Shown here in pieces: positions 34,336 to 44,749 of a stretch of 64,000 nt of DNA. This DNA comes from Nautilus pompilius (Eukaryota > Mollusca > Cephalopoda > Nautilida > Nautilidae): positions 124,001 to 188,000 of the forward strand of contig JACATO010002144.1 of the NCBI GenBank assembly GCA_018389105.1. The letters are read 5' to 3'. Both the position numbers and the translations under genes were made by a program. Positions within the stretch are counted from its first letter, which is position 1. Each line of letters begins with the position of its first letter. Under the pieces are notes generated by a model. It searched no databases. It saw nothing but the letters and a program-made list of their open reading frames with translations, and was not told where the DNA came from.

Positions 34336-34499
34336 AACTAATTAATAAATCTGAAAACTAAGAAGTGCGCACACTCTAAAGCAGTCATCACAAGATAAAT
34401 TTTTCGTAAGTGAACTTTCAACTGGATGATGGATTGGTACCACTAGTAGTACTATACTAAAAAGTACCCGAATAAAAGTATAAATACAGAAGAATGCTT

Positions 34500-36900
34500 T
34501 GCATTTTACTGCATATGCTAGTAATTTTCTTTTCTTATTTTTCTTTCAAAATTCTGGTTTGAATTCTGTAGCAGTATGCTATTCCAATTTTGGCAGAATT
34601 AATCCAAGCATTCTAACAAACTGCTCTTTTTCAATCTCGGTAGCTAGAATTCTTGGCTTATTTATTTATATCAGCAATCAGAAATAGAGAGAAATAAAAA
34701 AAACCAAAAAACCAAATTAACCAGTGATCTTTTCTTGTTTTAAAAGATGAAAATACAGAGATGTTTGTTAGAACGACAATGTATCTATCTCAGAAATTTT
34801 CATCAGAATTTGATGCCCTTAAAAATATATCCCATGTTTAACCTTTGTTTTGCCTGCTAAGGCTGCTTATTGTCTGTCATCTAAGTATAAATACAAGAAA
34901 AAACTAAAACCATTGGTTGATGGGTTGTCATGATGTACTAATATGTGATCTAAATTTGGCTGTGGTATAACATATCATATAAGTTAGTGTTAAGTACTAT
35001 ATCTATGAATACAAGATGTTAAGAAATAATGAAATAAGAAAAGAAATTAACTAAATAAACAGAGATTGCAAGATTTTTTTTAACCAATGAAATTGATGAT
35101 ATGGTTTATGGGAGGCATACTGATGTGGAACTGCTATTTTTTATATATGGACTGGCTACTATTCATAAAGTTTAATATCAAATCTTCTACAAAGATGGTT
35201 TATACATAAGATGCATAGTCATTTTCAACAATGTTCATTCTTACCATACAAGCTGCTCGTTTATGTTTTACTATCTTACTAGCAATTTGGTACTAGTTAC
35301 ACTACTGGCTACTATTCTTAAGGTTTCCTGGACTGATCACAAGTTCTGCAGTAATAACAGTTCATTGTTTTGAATCACTATACAATGTAGTCAAACCTCA
35401 CTGCATTGTGTAGCTAGGTTCCATCTAGTCTAAATGATTGATTTGTATGGCAGCATATTGAGACACTTTTCATTCATTAAGCTACTTAAGATATCCATGT
35501 GCAGCCACTGACAATGCCTTTAAAAGAGAAATCTGTCATCAATACTCAATTCTGTGAGGTAAATACAAATACCTAGACTAGAAAGAAACCAATCTCCCAC
35601 TATTGGTAGAGCATTGATTGATATGTCATCAACATCTGAATCTATTCATCCAACTTCTGCATCAAATTCAAAGCGTAAACATGGCTACTCAAGGTCCTTG
35701 GAAAATTTTCTGGGGAAAACCCTGTATAACAACATGTCTAGTTAGTACCAGAAAGATCTAAACCAGCTTGGTACTAACACTATCAGCATTTTTTGTACCT
35801 AAAAGATGGGAAGTAATGTACAAGAACTCCCCCATGGCAAGGAAATGTAAAAATACTAATCATCAAGAACATCTAAAATATAAAGTAGTCACAGAATATG
35901 CATACTTATGTCAAAATAGTACACCTGGAGTTTTAATTTGTATTTTAATCTTTAAACAGCTGTCATCAAGTATAAATAACTGTTAATATTTACTTTCATT
36001 AACAAACTTTTGATTGCTGCTCAAACAGAGTTAAGAGAAGTTAGTGAAAGACAAGAAAAAATTTTTGAATAGAAAAGCACAAAACAAAGAATTTGTTTAA
36101 AGCTGAAGCTAGCTTACCTTATCACTTTTACGTGGAAGAATTTTGCAAATGTAGCATTGTTGGTTATCAACACTGTAGGGTTTGCTGCGGCTTCTTTAAA
36201 GCAGCAACTTTACTAAACTTAATGAATATCAGCAAGTGTGTCCAAATTAAATCAGGTGCTAATTTTAGACCACATCTAAATTTGATGCTGACAATATTAC
36301 TGCTATAGAGGGATTTGCTTCCCAAATCCAATGAAAGGGATGACTAAGTTCTGTGGTGTCTGTTCTGCCGGGAAAAAAAACATTACGAAGATTTTAGTCT
36401 TATCATGTTTTTTTTTTTTTTGTTAAAATAACTCATCAGTGTTGCAAACTATGCTCCTCAAAAAATAAACAACACGTGTTTCCAAGGTACATTTAAATGA
36501 ATTCACATTCTGTTTGAAGAGAACCTGTATACAGAAGGGAGAAATTCAAACATGACATTGCATGAACAACATAGAGTATTAGTCATCTTCTCTAGAACCA
36601 AGTAACCTTGGCAATTCCTGTGCAAATCATTTCTCCCACCTAATTTGCATACATCTTTGCACACAAACCATTATGATTTCCTCTATAAACTGGCATGCAA
36701 GTGGGATAACTCAGACCATCAGAATGGTTCATGGAGAAATTACGTAAACTTCCATTGCTTCCTAACACAATATTCGCAGTGGCGGTCATTTCTAGAGCAT
36801 TAACAAAAGGCAACATCAGACTGGTCAATTTAGTTCATGAAGAAATCTCGTTCAAGTTGCTCAAACATTCCCTTTTGGGATCTTTATCTTGTCATCTTTG
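34500..36900. other. Intron 1 segment without recognised gene
   Basis: AT-rich. GTCAAACCTCACTGCATTGT near 35392 resembles another pogo-like terminal repeat. The open frame at 35768-35986 is unrecognised. No ends or coding domains could be defined. Confidence 0.35.
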
Positions 36901-36979
36901 CAAGTAAATTCCAATTTTCAACAGCATGATCTCTCCAAAGAGCAAACGTAGAATTTCAATACAGACAGTTCACAGCAAG

Positions 36980-37660
36980 CTTCATGCTAGTGGTATGTGG
37001 TCCAGAGAAGAATGGCACCGTTGCAGATCCCTTTAGGATAGCAGCATCAAAAGCTGCACATGGAATGGACAGCATATCAGCACATCACTACACCTGGAGA
37101 TTATACTGTTAGTGCCATGTTCATCTTATTGATAAGTCTGTTTAAATAGCAATGATGGACAGGGTAGAGCCTAAAGACAAGCCGAATAATGATTTGCTAA
37201 CTGTGCTATTATCCAGCATGATCAATTTGGAGGCAGTCTAATGGTATGGGATGGCATTCCAGTTGGCCAAATCAACTGATCTAATCATTAGCAAAAGCAC
37301 CTTTACTAGTGTCAGATGCAGGGATGAGATCATTATGCCTGTAGTTGTCCCTCTGACTCAAAGGCAAAGTCTTAACTTCAATCTTATGCATGACATCTGT
37401 CTGCAAAATATATATTATCAATGCTGCACTTCAGGTCCACAATATCATTCAAATGGTGTGGCCTACATATTCTCTAGATTTAAATCTAATTCAACACATT
37501 TAGGTCATAGGAAGTTGTTTGTGTTGCCAAATCTGTCCAATCTTTTGATCAGCTAAAGGTGACCCTGATCAAAGACTGGTAGAAAATACCACAATGATAG
37601 CTGGATCATCTGATTTGGTCAATGCCAAAAGATACATACAAGCTTATATTGGGGTCAGTA
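36980..37660 (+). pseudogene. Tc1/mariner transposase fossil
   Basis: Plus-strand frames give, in order, HDQFGGSLMVWDGI (about 37218-37260), VRCRDEIIMPVVVPLTQRQS (37309-37368), NFNLMHD at the second aspartate, and WPTYSLDLNLIQHI (37459-37500) for the usual WPAYSPDLNPIEH. This is the Tc1 group in which RYRDEI..PVVVP is typical. Several frameshifts and stops are present, and terminal repeats were not found. It is distinct from the CAGYGGTGTGCAAAAG family at 7111 and 22515. Confidence 0.75.
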
Positions 37661-39419
37661 GTAGTCACACATGTCAATGAAGACTTTTCTGCCAATGCCA
37701 ATTATTTTTTTGTAAACACTTTAAAACTGGTGTATGCACATTTCAGAGGGCCATTATGTTTTTGCCCAACAATTTAATTTAGCTTCCACCAAAGTTTTTT
37801 TAATGGCAGATCCTCTTCATCAAGAAATGAGCATGTATTAAAGTATCATACAAGCACTACATACTTGACTAGAAGCAAAGGTTGTTTTTTTTTTTCACAA
37901 GTGTGAGAAATGGGTATCATGACTACCAACATCAGCAAGAGATGGAACCTACTAAAGGTTTGATCAGTATCAAGAAAAAAAAACAAAACATGCAAAACAG
38001 AGCTTGTACAGAAGTGATGCTACTACCAAGATGAGCAACTAAGCATGCTATTTCACCACCACAACCCATGGCACCATTGTTTTAAAATTTAAACCTTAGA
38101 TGTGGAAACTCAGTGTAACTAAACAAAAGAATTCCTGTCATAGCCATGCATACAAACTTGTTAAGAAACTGTAATGTCACAATTATCCACTAGAGAATAT
38201 TCCAATCTGCACCATGAAGGACAACTTTAGCATGGAGATCGTTACCTTCATTTTCATTTCTGTGGGAAGAAATCCCAATGACCAGCTGATGAGGTAGAGG
38301 AGGAAAAAACGTGCCATGGAGGTTTGCCAAACCAAGGTGAGCCTGATTAGTGGCAGTCCAGCAGTCTAAACTACTAATGGACCATTGTATCGTGCACAAC
38401 AAGAGAATTTTAGATTTTATAAACACCGGAATTCAGAAAAACGCTAAAATTCTCTCTTAAAAATGCTGGACAACAAAATATCCAAGCTTAATAAAAATTT
38501 TTAAAATTTCCAGATAGTGAAAACATAGAACTACAGGAAATGCTAATCTCTTGTTTATGTAAAACTGCTTTTTAAAAATTAATTAATGTTTATAAGTGCA
38601 TCTTTTAAACTTGTGCTGTTATATTATTTTGTAATTTTATCTGATTTTCTTCAGGTTGTTTAAAATGCAGTAGTCTGAACCTAATGCAATTTTAACTGAT
38701 TAGAAGCAAGAAGGGACAAGGTCATATCTATTTAAGTATTAGTAGCTTGCAGCAGAATAATTTGAGGAAGGCTCTGTGTGTGTGTGTGTGTGTGTGCGTG
38801 CATGCACAGAACAATGGATGGCGTACAAACCAGAAAAACAGAAGAATCAGACTGTAACTAATTCAAGTTAAATCACAATAATAGCTTTTAAAAAATGCTT
38901 GGACCCAAGCAAGCCTTACTAAAAAATAAAAAGAAAAGAAAGCAACTCATACATTTAAGTCATTAAAGGATTGTATAGTATTGCAGATTGTCTGAATGGT
39001 CAAAATAGATTTGCCTACATAAAGGAGTTAGTCTATTGGAGATTGATTTTGTTAGATGTATTATTGACACATTTTTCAGGCTGACGTCTGTTGACAATAT
39101 CTTTTGTAAAAAAAAAAATTTAAAAAAAAAAACTATATATACATATAGAGCATTTTTTTCCCCTGGCTCAATACACGCTGAGGAAGCACCGACCAACTTC
39201 CCTGCACAGGATATCAGCAAATGTAGCTGATTTACTTTTGGGTTTTTTTTTTTTATTTTGTTGTTAAATTAAAAGCAATGCCAAGAACAATCCAACCCAT
39301 TGTGTTGTTAGGGCCGCTTTTTCTTTCTTTAAGTTAGCGCTTCAATCATCCTTAAAAGTTGTTGTCTATAATTCACAAAGACTGCTTCACCTCGCACACT
39401 GATTATCATCTTAAATAAG

Positions 39420-39420
<1 letters not shown>
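37661..39420. other. Non-coding DNA left of the CpG-rich island
   Basis: AT-rich intron-like sequence with a TG microsatellite (38774-38796) and poly-A/T. No gene, RNA or transposon end was recognised. Confidence 0.5.
38774..38796. repeat. (TG)n microsatellite
   Basis: About eleven TG units followed by GCGTGCATGC. Confidence 0.9.

Positions 39421-39421
<1 letters not shown>

Positions 39422-39450
<29 letters not shown>
39422..39450. repeat. (CA)n microsatellite
   Basis: Fourteen CA units at the left shoulder of the CpG-rich island. Confidence 0.95.
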
Positions 39451-39453
<3 letters not shown>

Positions 39454-40499
39454 TAAAAACAACTTATACTCCACCGACGGCTGCTGCGCAGTTACGTCCC
39501 CTTGCCAGTCTCACAATGAGTTTACAATCCAAAACATTCAACAGTCTGTTACGAGATCCCGGCCAGAACAACAACAACAAAAAAAATATATACCGACAAA
39601 TACAGGGCCGAAAACATCAAAATCAAACGAGAACCAACCAACTAAGGGGCCGCCTCCCTTCCTTCGTCGGTATTCCAACGCGGAACTGGCGGGGGGCCGC
39701 CCCCCCCCTGCATTCTGTACCAGTGAACTAAGGCGGCTATCCCCTCTTCAGCATAACATTAACAAGTATTCTCCCCCCCCCCCCCACACACACACCCCTA
39801 ATCGCGAGCCACCAACAATCGCCCGTCTGGTCCGGAAGGGAGAACCTGAAAAGGGGGAGGAGGTAAAATGCCGCCGTTGCCTTCCTTGTTGCGTGTACGA
39901 GCAAACAAACCACAGGAGGAAGAACGAAGGTCGATCGTCGAACCTCCCGACTGAAGACACACACACACACATATATAATCCAGGTAGGGTTGGAGTCCCA
40001 ATTGACACAGGTATGTAAAAACCGGCAACACACACACACAACCACACTTTAGGGGGTGTCACGCACCCAGGACGTTAAGGGGGCGATCAGGGAACTCCGC
40101 GGACGATGCGAGGCGGAACGTTCGATTCGAAGGGTTTTCACGTGTCGTTTTCGAAGGGGTTTTTTTTTTTTTTTTGTGTGTTTGTTTTGTTTGTGTTTTG
40201 TTTTTTTTCGTCTTTCGTTTACGGTGAACACCGGCTCCGGGTGGACAGATCGAACGACCCCTCCCTCCTCCTTCCCAGGAGAGAGAAGGGGGAGAGACGG
40301 CGACGTAGCCATCTCTCTCCTCCGCCAGATAACGCAGGACGATCGTCGAGAGATGGGAGGAAGGAGAAATGTAGGAGCGACGAGGGGAGAGAGAGAAGGG
40401 GAGAGGAGAGCGACGGCGACGGTCGCCGAGGAGCGGGAGAGCTCTTCCTCCCCCTCCTCCCCCGTTGAGAAGAGACCGCAGAACGACAGGCGATCGTCA

Positions 40500-40635
40500 C
40501 AGAGAGAATGAGGGAAAAGAGAGGAGATCGTAAGGAAAGAGGAGCTGGAAGTAGAAGAGAGAAAGGGGGAGAATGGAAGAGGAGAAGGAGGGAGAGGGGG
40601 AGGGGGAGGGGGAGAGAGAGGGGAGGAAGAGGCAA
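40500..40635 (+). repeat. Polypurine tract with G-quadruplex motif
   Basis: The plus strand is almost entirely A and G over about 130 nt. G runs at 40596-40600, 40602-40606, 40608-40612 and 40620-40623 have loops of 1, 1 and 7 nt, fitting the standard G4 pattern. A long T run follows at 40640. Confidence 0.85.
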
Positions 40636-40689
40636 AAAAATTTTTTTTTTTTTTTTTTTGTTTTCTCTCTCTTCAGGAGGTCGACCTAC

Positions 40690-41000
40690 CTGTCCTGAAT
40701 GAAGTGTCGTCGTGTGCACGGAATCCAAAGCGAAGGTCATCGGAAATTCCGACACGGCGAGCCGCTTTCCGACCGATCCCTAATCCACGCCCTGGACAAC
40801 CATTCTGCCCGGCTCGCGTTAAGATTCCATAAAATTCGTCGCAGTTCAATCACTTCATAAACAATAACCGCGCCAAAATTACATCTGCCTCAGGACTTCC
40901 GCGGGATCGATGCTTGCGCCAAAAGAAATATTTCCGGCCGGACTCCGGAAAAGATTTCCTCCAGGCATGCTTCTGCCCTGTCTGCGGAGATCCGTCGAAA
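40690..41000 (-). other. NIPBL: Candidate Nipped-B non-coding exon 1
   Basis: On the minus strand GGACAG|GTAGGT gives a good donor after 40690, and the sequence upstream is CpG-rich and free of long T runs. If used, it would splice to the acceptor at 18257, removing about 22.4 kb. The 5' boundary is arbitrary. No transcript evidence is available here. Confidence 0.35.
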
Positions 41001-41160
41001 ACCCCAAAGCCGGATGCTGAATGCGGGGGGAGTCAGAAGCCGCGGAGGAGGCAAAACGTACGGGGAAAGACCCCGCCGAGTAGGAATACGCTCGGCGTTT
41101 TTGTTGTTTTTTTCCCCAGCCTTGAAAATAGTTTGTCATCCGGGCATCGAAATCGTTGAC

Positions 41161-41170
41161 CAAGATGGCG
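41161..41170 (+). promoter_or_regulatory. YY1-type motif
   Basis: CAAGATGGCG matches the metazoan promoter motif bound by YY1. In known promoters it is usually oriented with the transcript and lies just downstream of the start site. That would imply a plus-strand start near here. Confidence 0.4.
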
Positions 41171-41337
41171 CTGAGCGTTTCGCGACAAACCCTACCGACG
41201 TCAACGACAACGCACTGGGGGCCATTCGCGGGGAAACACCCGCCGGGAGTTCGAAACGCGAAATCGGTCTGCGGAGGGGAGGGTCTTTTTGGACGGGTTG
41301 TTGTTGTTGTTGTCCCTCTCCCCCCCCCAACCTTTTT

Positions 41338-41341
<4 letters not shown>

Positions 41342-41370
<29 letters not shown>
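41342..41370. repeat. (TG)n microsatellite
   Basis: About fourteen GT units after a T run, inside the CpG-rich island. Confidence 0.95.
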
Positions 41371-41616
41371 CTTTCTTCACCACCCGGCCGTTGGACGTTC
41401 AGAGGAAGTGTGTCGGCTGCGCAAGCCATCTGCCGTGTGTCGGCTGGCGGAGGAGACCAGTGGATGTCCGCCGACCTGGATGTTTAGGATATCCTCCGAG
41501 TGAAATGCGATTTAGAGAGCATTATCGATTTTATCTATTCCGCTAACGACACAGTTCAGAGCCGAGGCCCGGTCGACGTGATTCCGGTCTACCGATACGT
41601 ACCGGGGGGAGGGGGA

Positions 41617-41691
41617 GGGACGTTCGAATGAAGCCCGGCCGAAAACCATTGCTGCGGGTCGCATTTCGGCCGGGTTTCATTTGAACGTCCC
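41617..41691. repeat. 28-bp inverted repeat (hairpin) at island edge
   Basis: The left arm 41617-41644 and right arm 41664-41691 are complementary at 26 of 28 positions around a 19-nt loop. The two exceptions would be G-U pairs in plus-strand RNA. The arms include GGACGTTC and CCCGGCCGAAA. Confidence 0.9.
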
Positions 41692-41799
41692 TGGTTGTTT
41701 GTTGTTGTTGTTGTGGGGGGGGGGCTGCCCTTGCGGAGACATTTGCCGGATAAGAACTGTTTTCCAAATATGTTTTAGGAGAAGTAAACAAATAAGAGA

Positions 41800-43370
41800 G
41801 ACCTTGTCTGGTCAGTGCAGGGCCTAGCTACTCTACTGTCTCCCCCCCCTTTTTGTTTGTTTGCTTGCTCTTGTCTTCGAGATGCAGCCAGACAACAAAT
41901 TAGAATCTCGGAGGGAGTAAGGCTGCGGGCTAACCGACTACTATGTCGGGGAGAGAGAGAGAACCTTTTAATTAAATTAATTAATTAAAAGAAGGAGAAA
42001 AAACAAACGAAAATCGATTTATCGAGTTAGACTTTTACAGCCTGTTAAATCATCTTGTACTACTAACAAGCGATTCCTGGGACAACTTAGAAGAAAGGGG
42101 GGAAAATGTCTGTCATGTGTAGAGTGATGACAGGAAACTTCTGGTCATAAACATAGGAGAAAGATGTGTAGTTAGCTTCCCAGGTTAGGAAATCTAAATC
42201 TTGGATGGTAGTAAATAATAGTACAGTATACACAACAAACATTTTAGCTCGGTTGTTGTTTGTTTTTAAGTTGAAAATAAATATCTAAGCATTTTTTTTT
42301 TGTTTTTTAATTAAAGTTAACAAGATAGACTCTAAGAAATTTATTAGGTAACCATACAAGTAAAATAGCATTTGTATTTTCTTAGAAATAAAGTGGAGAC
42401 AGAGGACTTGTTAATTAAATTTTTTATTAGACAAAGATGAAGTAGTAATGTCGTCTTCGGCTGGGGTTTACCTGGTAGACAGATCTCAATAGTGCACGGT
42501 TGAAGGAAGAGGCAACTGCTTCAGTGATCTATTGCTAGTAACTGGCATAGAAAATGTGGCTTTCTGGAATCCTGTGGATACTGTGGTGAAACAAGGAATG
42601 GTAGTGTGATGGTTATATTGGTAGAGCAGTTGGTGCCTTGCATCTTCAAACTGGAAAGAAATACAGAGATATCTTCAAAAGGAGGCTGCCAAATAAATGA
42701 AGTCAAGTGACATCTCTTTCTTGAACTGTGATCTGATGAAGAACAACTGAACAGACCAGACTGAGGTGGTGATTTTTTCCCCACTTTATCCTTTGTGAAG
42801 ATTATTGTCAAAAATAGAGCAAGAGACAATTTTTTTCTTATAACTTCTATCTGTTATTGCAACTGCAAAGAAAGATTTAGAAATATCTTAATAAAAGACT
42901 GGCATTTGCTTTATTTTTAACTTTTCTATGCTTTACTTTGTTTGGTGAAATATTGATTTCTATGCTTACTGTCCAAAGAAACTTCTTTTCACATAGAGAT
43001 CATTGACTATGCTTTCTGTCCATCCATTCTTGGGTCATTCCACCTGTCACATCTTTTAGAACTCTCATCAGCAGCAGGATCTGGGCTTGCTGCAGAGAAC
43101 AAAGACTCTCTTCGCAGACTGCTTCATTCTGGATATATTGTCAGTCTCGATAGAGTAGGCTAGTGGCAGCCAGGCTTTTCCCAGGTGTGCCACCTGCTGA
43201 GTCTACCAAACATTGCAGTGCAGAAAATGCAAACAATGTCAAGAACTCAAATGTTTAATGAACAAAAAGCACTGCATACAATTAATGTGATTTTGACCAT
43301 TTTTTTTTCAACATTTAGTTTAAATTTAGTGCATGCCAACAAAAGGAAATCATTCAGATGTCCATCAGTT
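41800..43370. other. Intergenic segment right of the island
   Basis: It falls back to AT-rich sequence, with a palindromic TTAATTAA cluster at 41968-41990. Open frames at 42521-42829 and 43185-43466 lack recognisable domains. Confidence 0.45.
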
Positions 43371-43379
43371 TGTCTCGGG

Positions 43380-44700
43380 TGGCATTTTAATGAAATTCAT
43401 GATGGAAAATTATTGCTTTCAGATGTAGAGCATCCAAAGTTAACAGACACGTGTTTAAGAGCATGATCATCCAAACACAGAAAAGTGTTCTTTGTTACAT
43501 ATGTCCAAAATTTTTTTTCAAATCTGGGTTTAAGTTTTTTTGTATTTGTTGCACAAGCCAGAATAATGACTAATGTTGCTTTCTGACTTTCCATATGGAT
43601 TGATGAAGAGAGTAATTTTGATTCCATCTTTTGAAGTTATCAAATCAGATATCGACTGATTTGATCAAAGAAGATGTGACTACTTGATATTTCCCAAAAA
43701 TCCACATTCTCTCCAGCATCTATCACATGTTGCATTTCTCTCTAGTGACAAAAGTTCAGGATTCTTATAGAGAATTTATTGTTGACGAGGTTAAGCTTGT
43801 CTTTAAAGGATTTAATTGAAATGAAGAGCACTGGAAAAAATGCAATCTTTGTAACTGTGTACTGAGGACATTGAGATGGCTAGTAATATCAGTGAGAAAT
43901 GCAAGGTTGCACAGCCAGTTATAATTCTTTAGAAGTTCTTGAGGGAATTTTTTTTCTTCCAAAAAATATGAGAACTTTAGCCTTAAATTCCCAAAATTTT
44001 TCCAAAGCTTCTTGACAACCAGCAAAACTTTAATTGCAGAGTTGGTATCATTACAAAATAAACCATTTTGTTAAAACAGCAAACCACAGGCTCAAGTACA
44101 AAAAAAAAACAACTTTAGGTCTTTTGTGCAAAGTGACTTGATGAATAGTAAATGAAACATGAATAACTTTCTGTAAGTTTCTTAAAGTCACACAGCCAGA
44201 ATTCTTCCCTATCATTGAAAATTGCTACATCCATGCAAATTCTTTCCAACTTGCCCCTCTTTAACTTGCTCTCTTTTACAATTTTGGACTTTCTCAAGAA
44301 ATGTCTGTTTTTGTAGTTGTAATTAATTGGCAATTCTCAAAAGCTCTTCAATAACATCAAAATTGCCATTGATGCATCTTACATCTCATCCAAAGCCAAT
44401 GAAAAGTATGTACACACATGAAGTTGACTTAATTTGCTTGCTCGCATCAGCAGACAATACAATATTTCTGAAGAGTGATATTTCATTAGTCAGTCATTAA
44501 ATCTTGTTATTACCTGTGTGAGCAGACAAAAAAAATCGTTAGACTCTCTTTGACAGTTTCTTTCTAATCTTCAGGCTAACAGCAAAAAAATTTCATAGAA
44601 TGCCTTGACTGCGGAGTAAGTTTCTCAAATCTGCGTTGATTTCATTTCTGGTGAGCATGGATTAGACCCTAAAGGTTGGCGGTGAAGTCTGGTTTACTCT
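43380..44700 (-). pseudogene. Second hAT-type transposase fossil (ZBED/GTF2IRD2-like)
   Basis: The minus-strand frame at 44025-43765 reads FLEEKKFPQELLKNYNWLCN and then LAFLTDITSHLNVLSTQLQ. This is the conserved LAFL.DI..HLN.LN..LQG block of this hAT family, placed where expected relative to a following FKDKL segment. Flanking stretches back to about 44700 and on to 43380 are too decayed to assign. Terminal repeats were not found. It is much older than the element at 31508 and not the same copy type. Confidence 0.6.
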
Positions 44701-44749
44701 TTCTCCCTCATATATTGTGCTCTCTTTTGTAGGGCGATCTATCCAATAA

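Larger units (their letters stand above)
30400..34480 (+). pseudogene. Tigger/jerky-type (pogo) transposase fossil, split by the hAT insertion
   Basis: Plus-strand fragments in family order: a KYYNGWAK DNA-binding-domain motif near 30690, KYNVDETTV near 30845 (the DDE-domain NVDET signature), LLMLLLGGNMD followed by NHLPPLFIGKLAMPRCF near 30945-31040, and AAKILLFVDHAISDGHPAS near 31118. The C-terminal frame DLFELI reaches the hAT left target duplication (31500-31507) and resumes as NKSEN after the right copy (34336-34343). Stops and shifts are numerous. These are the conserved blocks of jerky/Tigger proteins. The element was dead or died before much later decay. Confidence 0.7.
39480..41800 (-). 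promoter_or_regulatory. CpG-rich island, probable Nipped-B promoter region
   Basis: GC and CpG content rise sharply against AT-rich flanks. The region is upstream of the Nipped-B start-codon exon, whose 5' acceptor demands a non-coding first exon. It contains low-complexity blocks: CA/TG alternations at 39958-39970, 40029-40042 and 41342-41370, and a purine tract at 40500-40635. A CAAGATGGCG motif lies at 41161. Being the only such island before 62 kb, it is the best promoter candidate. Its plus-oriented YY1-type motif leaves room for divergent transcription. Confidence 0.6.

Noticed and set aside
40219..40755. 178-residue minus-strand open frame in the CpG-rich island
   Set aside because: It is composed of Leu/Pro/Ser/Arg runs translated from the pyrimidine complement of the purine tract. 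There is no domain, and the frame exists because such tracts rarely contain stops.
41156..41503. Plus-strand open frames starting at the ATGGCGCTG in the island
   Set aside because: The ATG belongs to a YY1-type motif. The predicted peptide includes a T/G-repeat translation and has no family resemblance.
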